Of a stretch of DNA of 64,000 nucleotides, positions 60,828 to 64,000 are shown one piece after another (within the stretch, counting starts at the first letter, position 1; the number at the start of each line of letters is the position of its first letter). The stretch is taken from the NCBI RefSeq assembly GCF_028737265.1, contig NZ_JAQZAK010000002.1:124001-188000 (forward strand). Direction: 5' to 3'. This DNA is from Actinomycetospora callitridis (GTDB lineage: Bacteria > Actinomycetota > Actinomycetes > Mycobacteriales > Pseudonocardiaceae). Both the position numbers and the translations under genes were made by a program. The notes under the pieces are model-generated. The model did not search any database. It saw nothing but the letters and a program-made list of their open reading frames with translations, and had not been told where the DNA came from.

Positions 60828-61678
60828 GGCGCGAGCCCCGCCCACGCCGGCTCGGCCGGGGCGGCGGCGCGGCCCTCGGGGCAGTGGCGGCGCACGTCGC
60901 ACGAGCCGCAGCGGGGACCCGGTGCGGGTGGGAAGAGGCTCTCGGCGAGGCGCGGGTCCTCGTCGAGGGCGTCGGCGGCGGCGCCGAGGGCGACGGCCCC
61001 GGCCTCGGCGCGGGCCCGGTGCGCGGCCAGGGACTCCTCGTCGTGGTCGACGCCCGCGACGGTGCCGCTCGGCAGGTGGTGCAGCTCGACGCGGTGGCAC
61101 GGGCGCCGCAGGGTCCGGCGGGCGGCGAGCACGTAGAGGGCCAGCGCCGGCGACCGGCGAGCGTCGTCGGCGTCGGGCACCCGCCGGCCGGTCTTGTAGT
61201 CGACGACGACGACGTCGCCGTCGCGCTCGTCGAGGCGGTCCGCCCAGCCCTCGGCCACCATCGCCCCGACCGGCGCGCTGAGCCAGCGTTCGAGGCCGAC
61301 GGTCTCCCCCATCGGCTCCGGGGCGCCGGCGACGGCGTGGCGCTCGACGTAGTCGGCGACCCACGTGCGGGCGCGCTCGCGGTGGGTGGCGGCCTGGGCG
61401 TCGTCGCGGAACCCCTCGGAGGACCACTGCCGGTCGACCTCGGCCGCCGCGCGGGCGGGGCTGCGCCGGGCGGGCGTCGCGCTGTACACCGCCTGCAGGG
61501 CGTTGTGCACGACGGCGCCGAGCGTGCTCGCCGCCCGGGGACCGCCGCGCGGGAGCGGGGGACGATCCAGGTAGGTCAGGCGGTACCGCCGCCGGCAGTC
61601 CTCCCAGGTGGCGAGGCGCGACGGGGTCACGCGCACCAGGCGGGCGGGCATGCCCTCCAGACCCAGCTGCATGCTCAT
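60824..61678 (-). CDS. RecB-family PD-(D/E)XK exonuclease with Fe-S cysteines
   Basis: A 284-aa nuclease of the Cas4/RecB group. Residues: GAVVHNALQAVY (GxxxH), then VVVVDYKTGRRVP (DYK). Four cysteines, one in TWEDCRRRYRL and three in RCGSCDVRRHCPEG, match an iron-sulfur staple. The QxxxY motif is altered (PALALYVLAAR). Similar stand-alone nucleases in mycobacteria (Rv2119) have no known partner. ATG at 61678; a TAGGGT -10 box overlaps the stop of the upstream PHP gene. Confidence 0.88.
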   Translation of the reverse strand: MSMQLGLEGMPARLVRVTPSRLATWEDCRRRYRLTYLDRPPLPRGGPRAASTLGAVVHNALQAVYSATPARRSPARAAAEVDRQWSSEGFRDDAQAATHRERARTWVADYVERHAVAGAPEPMGETVGLERWLSAPVGAMVAEGWADRLDERDGDVVVVDYKTGRRVPDADDARRSPALALYVLAARRTLRRPCHRVELHHLPSGTVAGVDHDEESLAAHRARAEAGAVALGAAADALDEDPRLAESLFPPAPGPRCGSCDVRRHCPEGRAAAPAEPAWAGLAP

Positions 61679-61686
61679 CGCCGTCC

Positions 61687-61692
61687 ACCCTA
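61687..61692 (-). promoter_or_regulatory. -10 box of the RecB-like gene, overlapping the PHP stop codon
   Basis: TAGGGT on the minus strand; its first three bases (TAG, 61692-61690) are the stop codon of the PHP gene. It ends eight bases before the ATG at 61678. Confidence 0.45.
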
Positions 61693-62565
61693 GGTGGCGG
61701 GGACTGCTCCGCCCGCGAGGACCTCGACGCCCGCCGCCCGTGCCACGAGCGCCTCGAACTCCGCCGGCGCCGTCGTCTCCACCGCGATCGGCGTCGTCTT
61801 GTTCGTCCCGTGGTAATCGCTCGAGCCGGTGACCAGCAGGCCCGTCTCCGCGGCCACCTCGCGCAGGGTCGCGCGATCGTCGTCGACGTGGTCGGGGTGG
61901 TCGACCTCGACGCCGTCGAGCCCCTCGCGGGCCAGGTCGCGGAGCACGGAGGCCTCCACGACGTCCCCGCGCTTGCGCGCGAACGGGTGCGCGAACACCG
62001 CCACGCCCCCGGCGGCGCGGATCATCGCGACGGCCTCGGCGATCGGGGTGTTGTACTTCTCGACGTAGTACGGGCCGCCCTTGCGCAGGATCTCCCGGAA
62101 CGCCTCGGAGACCGAGCCCACGACCCCGGCCTCGACGAGGGCCTGCCCGATGTGGGGCCGGCCGGCGGGCGAGTCGGCGGGCAGCCGGGCGAGCAGCGCC
62201 TCGCCGTCGATCGGTAGCCCGCCCGCGGCCATGCGCTCCCCCATCGCCCGGAGGCGGTCGCGCCGCGAGTTCCGCACCCGCTCCTGCTCGGCGACGATCG
62301 CGGCGTCCTCGGGGTCGAACAGGTAGCCCAGCAGGTGGGCGGTGACCTCCCCGCCCCGCCCGTCCGGGCTCACGGTGGAGAACTCGGCGCCGCGGACCAG
62401 CGTCATGCCCGACGGCCGCGCGGCGGCGGCCTCGGCCCAGCCGGCGGTGGTGTCGTGGTCGGTCAGCGCCAGCACCGTGACGCCCGCGGCGGCGGCCGTC
62501 GCCACCAGCTCGGTGGGGGTCTCGGTGCCGTCGGAGACCGTGGAGTGGGTGTGGAGGTCGATCAA
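61690..62565 (-). CDS. PHP-domain phosphoesterase
   Basis: A 291-aa metal-dependent phosphoesterase. PHP motifs: IDLHTHSTVSDG, LTDHDTTAG, RGAEFSTV, VAVFAHPFARKRG and SSDYHGTNK, covering the metal ligands. This compact type with a small insertion domain resembles nucleoside 3',5'-bisphosphate phosphatase / RNase AM (YciV, TrpH). TTG start at 62565, directly at the motif-I strand. Confidence 0.88.
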   Translation of the reverse strand: MIDLHTHSTVSDGTETPTELVATAAAAGVTVLALTDHDTTAGWAEAAAARPSGMTLVRGAEFSTVSPDGRGGEVTAHLLGYLFDPEDAAIVAEQERVRNSRRDRLRAMGERMAAGGLPIDGEALLARLPADSPAGRPHIGQALVEAGVVGSVSEAFREILRKGGPYYVEKYNTPIAEAVAMIRAAGGVAVFAHPFARKRGDVVEASVLRDLAREGLDGVEVDHPDHVDDDRATLREVAAETGLLVTGSSDYHGTNKTTPIAVETTAPAEFEALVARAAGVEVLAGGAVPAT

Positions 62566-62598
62566 GGCAGCACGCCGATTGGGATCACGACGCCAGTA

Positions 62599-63150
62599 TC
62601 AGCGCCGGCGGCCCCGCGCCCCACCGAACCCGGACCCCGGGAGGGTGTACGAGCGGGTCTGGCGCTTGTCGCCGAACACCAGCTCGGAGATGGCCTCGTA
62701 GACCTCTTCGGGGTCGGGCAGATAGTGGATCTGGTTGAGCGCCTGGATCTGGCCGGCCGACTCGATGACCATCGTCCCGTAGCCGAGCAGGCGCCCGTTG
62801 AACGTGCGGATGAAGCTGAGGTCGGTGACCTTGGTCAGCGGCATCATGCCGACGTTGTGGGTGAAGATCCCCTTGGTGAGCATCACCCGCTTGTCGGTGA
62901 CGACGACCTTCTCGACCCACCACTCGCTGACCTTGTAGCTCGACTTCAGCAGCACGAGCAGCGCGCCGTACCAGAACAGGTTGTCCAGCACGACGTTCTG
63001 CGGGAGGAACGCGGCGCCGAGCGCGAGCAGGACGAACAGGATGACGGCCTGCAGGACCTCGCCGACGATGACCGCCCAGTGGCGCCGGAAGCGGATCACC
63101 CGCCGTTCGGTCGGCAGGACGTACTCGTCGACCTCGCGGGGTGCCAGCAC
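62599..63150 (-). CDS. PH-domain membrane protein (bPH2 type)
   Basis: A 183-aa protein. After YVLPTERRVIRFRRHWAVIV come two membrane helices (about residues 28-72) and the YdbS-like bacterial PH domain with WWVEKVVVTDKRVMLTKGIF, MPLTKVTDLSFI and LLGYGTMVIESAGQ. Family function is not established. The C-terminal RRR tail is basic. GTG at 63150, 14 bases after the small membrane gene. Confidence 0.88.
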   Translation of the reverse strand: MLAPREVDEYVLPTERRVIRFRRHWAVIVGEVLQAVILFVLLALGAAFLPQNVVLDNLFWYGALLVLLKSSYKVSEWWVEKVVVTDKRVMLTKGIFTHNVGMMPLTKVTDLSFIRTFNGRLLGYGTMVIESAGQIQALNQIHYLPDPEEVYEAISELVFGDKRQTRSYTLPGSGFGGARGRRR

Positions 63151-63164
63151 GACGGCCTCCGGAC

Positions 63165-63323
63165 CTAGAACAACGCTTGGATGAACGCGACCACGGAAGC
63201 GGCCGCGTCACCCAGGATAGTGAGGATGTTCAGCACGAGGTCGGCTGAATTCTGCGGCTGTGAGATGACGAAGAAGAGTGCGAACGCGACACCCACGATG
63301 ATGCCGATCTTCTTCGCGTTCAC
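63165..63323 (-). CDS. Small membrane protein, 52 aa
   Basis: A short protein with a hydrophobic start (IGIIVGVAFALFFVISQPQ) and a second hydrophobic stretch (ILTILGDAAASVVAFIQALF). A good SD (GAGGGAA) precedes the GTG at 63323. It resembles the 84-aa protein at 26409-26663 around the -SxPQ-xA- segment. Function unknown; in a row with the PH-domain gene. Confidence 0.7.
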   Translation of the reverse strand: MNAKKIGIIVGVAFALFFVISQPQNSADLVLNILTILGDAAASVVAFIQALF

Positions 63324-63412
63324 CAGGTTCCCTCGCGGTGCTCGGTCGACGGTCGTGCGTCGGCAGTATGGGCCGGTCCGGGCGCGGACGGCCATCGGGT
63401 CACGGGTGATAC

Positions 63413-63418
63413 TAGGGT
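63413..63418 (+). promoter_or_regulatory. -10 box of the Nudix gene (leaderless type)
   Basis: TAGGGT ends eight bases before the GTG at 63427. Confidence 0.5.
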
Positions 63419-63426
63419 GAACTCCT

Positions 63427-63909
63427 GTGACGACGCGTGATCCGGGGTCGGTGCCCGGCGCGTCGTCCCCGGACGAGGTCCTCTGCGTCGGCGGCATCGT
63501 CACCGACGCCGCCGGACGGCTCCTCCTGATCCGCCGCGCCCACCCGCCCGAGGCCGGCCGGTGGTCGCTGCCGGGCGGCAAGGTCGAGCCCGGCGAGACG
63601 GTGCCCGAGGCGACACGCCGCGAGGTCGCCGAGGAGACCGGGCTCGACGTCGAGGTGGGCGACGAGGTCGGCCATGTGCGCCGGCCCGCGCCCGACGGGC
63701 GGGTCTTCGCGATCCACGACCTGCGCTGCCGCCCGCGCGACCCGGCCGCGACCCCGCGCGCCGGCGACGACGCCGCCGACGCGCGCTGGGTCGACGCCGC
63801 CGCCTACGACGCGCTCGACGCGGCCGGGGAGCTCGTCACCGGGCTCACGGCCGCGCTGCGCGGGTGGGACTGCCTGCCGCGCGATCTCGGACGCGCCGGA
63901 GGTCGATAG
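63427..63909 (+). CDS. Nudix hydrolase (MutT-like)
   Basis: A 160-aa single-domain enzyme. The Nudix box is complete: GGKVEPGETVPEATRREV then AEETGLDV. The preceding strand LLLIRRAHPPEAGRWSLPG is typical of NUDIX proteins acting on nucleoside diphosphate derivatives; the substrate cannot be assigned. The stop codon overlaps the first base of a hairpin. Confidence 0.88.
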   Translation: MTTRDPGSVPGASSPDEVLCVGGIVTDAAGRLLLIRRAHPPEAGRWSLPGGKVEPGETVPEATRREVAEETGLDVEVGDEVGHVRRPAPDGRVFAIHDLRCRPRDPAATPRAGDDAADARWVDAAAYDALDAAGELVTGLTAALRGWDCLPRDLGRAGGR

Positions 63910-63933
63910 TCAGCGCGACGAAGGAGCGCTGAC
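63909..63933 (+). terminator. Hairpin after the Nudix gene
   Basis: GTCAGCGC and GCGCTGAC form an 8-bp stem with a nine-base loop. A second hairpin, GCGCGACT/AGTCGCGC (63949-63978), follows. Both are GC-rich without a U-tract, as usual in such genomes. Confidence 0.5.
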
Positions 63934-64000
63934 CACCGCATCTCCTTGGCGCGACTGGCTGGTCCCCCCTAGTCGCGCTGGGGAACGGGGCGGCGGGGCT

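Overview
This is a very GC-rich chromosomal window, with GTG/TTG starts, many 4-bp start/stop overlaps and frequent apparently leaderless genes. It looks like a high-GC actinobacterium. From memory, the gene order at both ends matches the Mycobacterium tuberculosis Rv3198A-Rv3212 neighbourhood (mycoredoxin, NudC, AdnB/AdnA, an alkyltransferase-like protein, then MoeZ, a DUF3152 protease-like protein, TetR, DUF3107, a ferritin-like protein, RhlE and an Rv3212-like propeller). A Pseudonocardiaceae host such as Pseudonocardia or Actinomycetospora is my inference; no rRNA or tRNA gene is present to confirm it.

Layout. 1-18.7 kb: end of a mycoredoxin, NudC, a pair of M16 peptidases (one with the zinc motif, one without), an SDR behind a MerR-type promoter, an M20 peptidase, DoxX-like proteins, a GGT-like hydrolase, pirin, the AdnAB recombination motor-nuclease and an ATL DNA-damage protein. 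18.8-24.9 kb: a six-gene minus-strand operon resembling the Nit1C / nitrogen-starvation cluster (DsrE-like protein, radical SAM protein, GNAT-AIR synthase fusion, two nitrilase-fold proteins, glycosyltransferase). 25.3-26.3 kb: a protein with an AbiEi-like N-terminus and a nuclease-like C-terminus. 26.4-30.1 kb: narK-hemD-cbiX and a small partner. 30.2-35.1 kb: a phosphotransferase-like protein, cyanase coupled to menC, menE, a TfoX-N protein and menB. 35.1-40.9 kb: small enzymes, a sodium:solute symporter with a small partner, and a GntR/FCD regulator with two operator-like sites. 41-45 kb: a 1334-residue deacetylase-glycosyltransferase-acyltransferase fusion. 45.5-49.4 kb: a two-component system and a dicarboxylate symporter. 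49.6-60.3 kb: the second part of the conserved block plus two hydrolase/oxygenase genes. 60.3-64 kb: a RecB-like nuclease, PHP phosphoesterase, PH-domain protein, a small membrane protein and a Nudix hydrolase.

How it fits together. The 18.8-31.6 kb stretch can be read as a nitrogen-scavenging island: nitrilase-type chemistry, nitrate import with siroheme-pathway enzymes, and cyanate breakdown. The main oddity is that one of the two nitrilase-fold proteins has lost three of its four catalytic residues. Two dispersed hairpin repeats also stand out. Family A (about 54 bp, four copies) lies in inverted pairs around the ATL gene and around the nuclease-like gene. Family B makes long hairpins at two convergent gene junctions, near the left end and just before moeZ.
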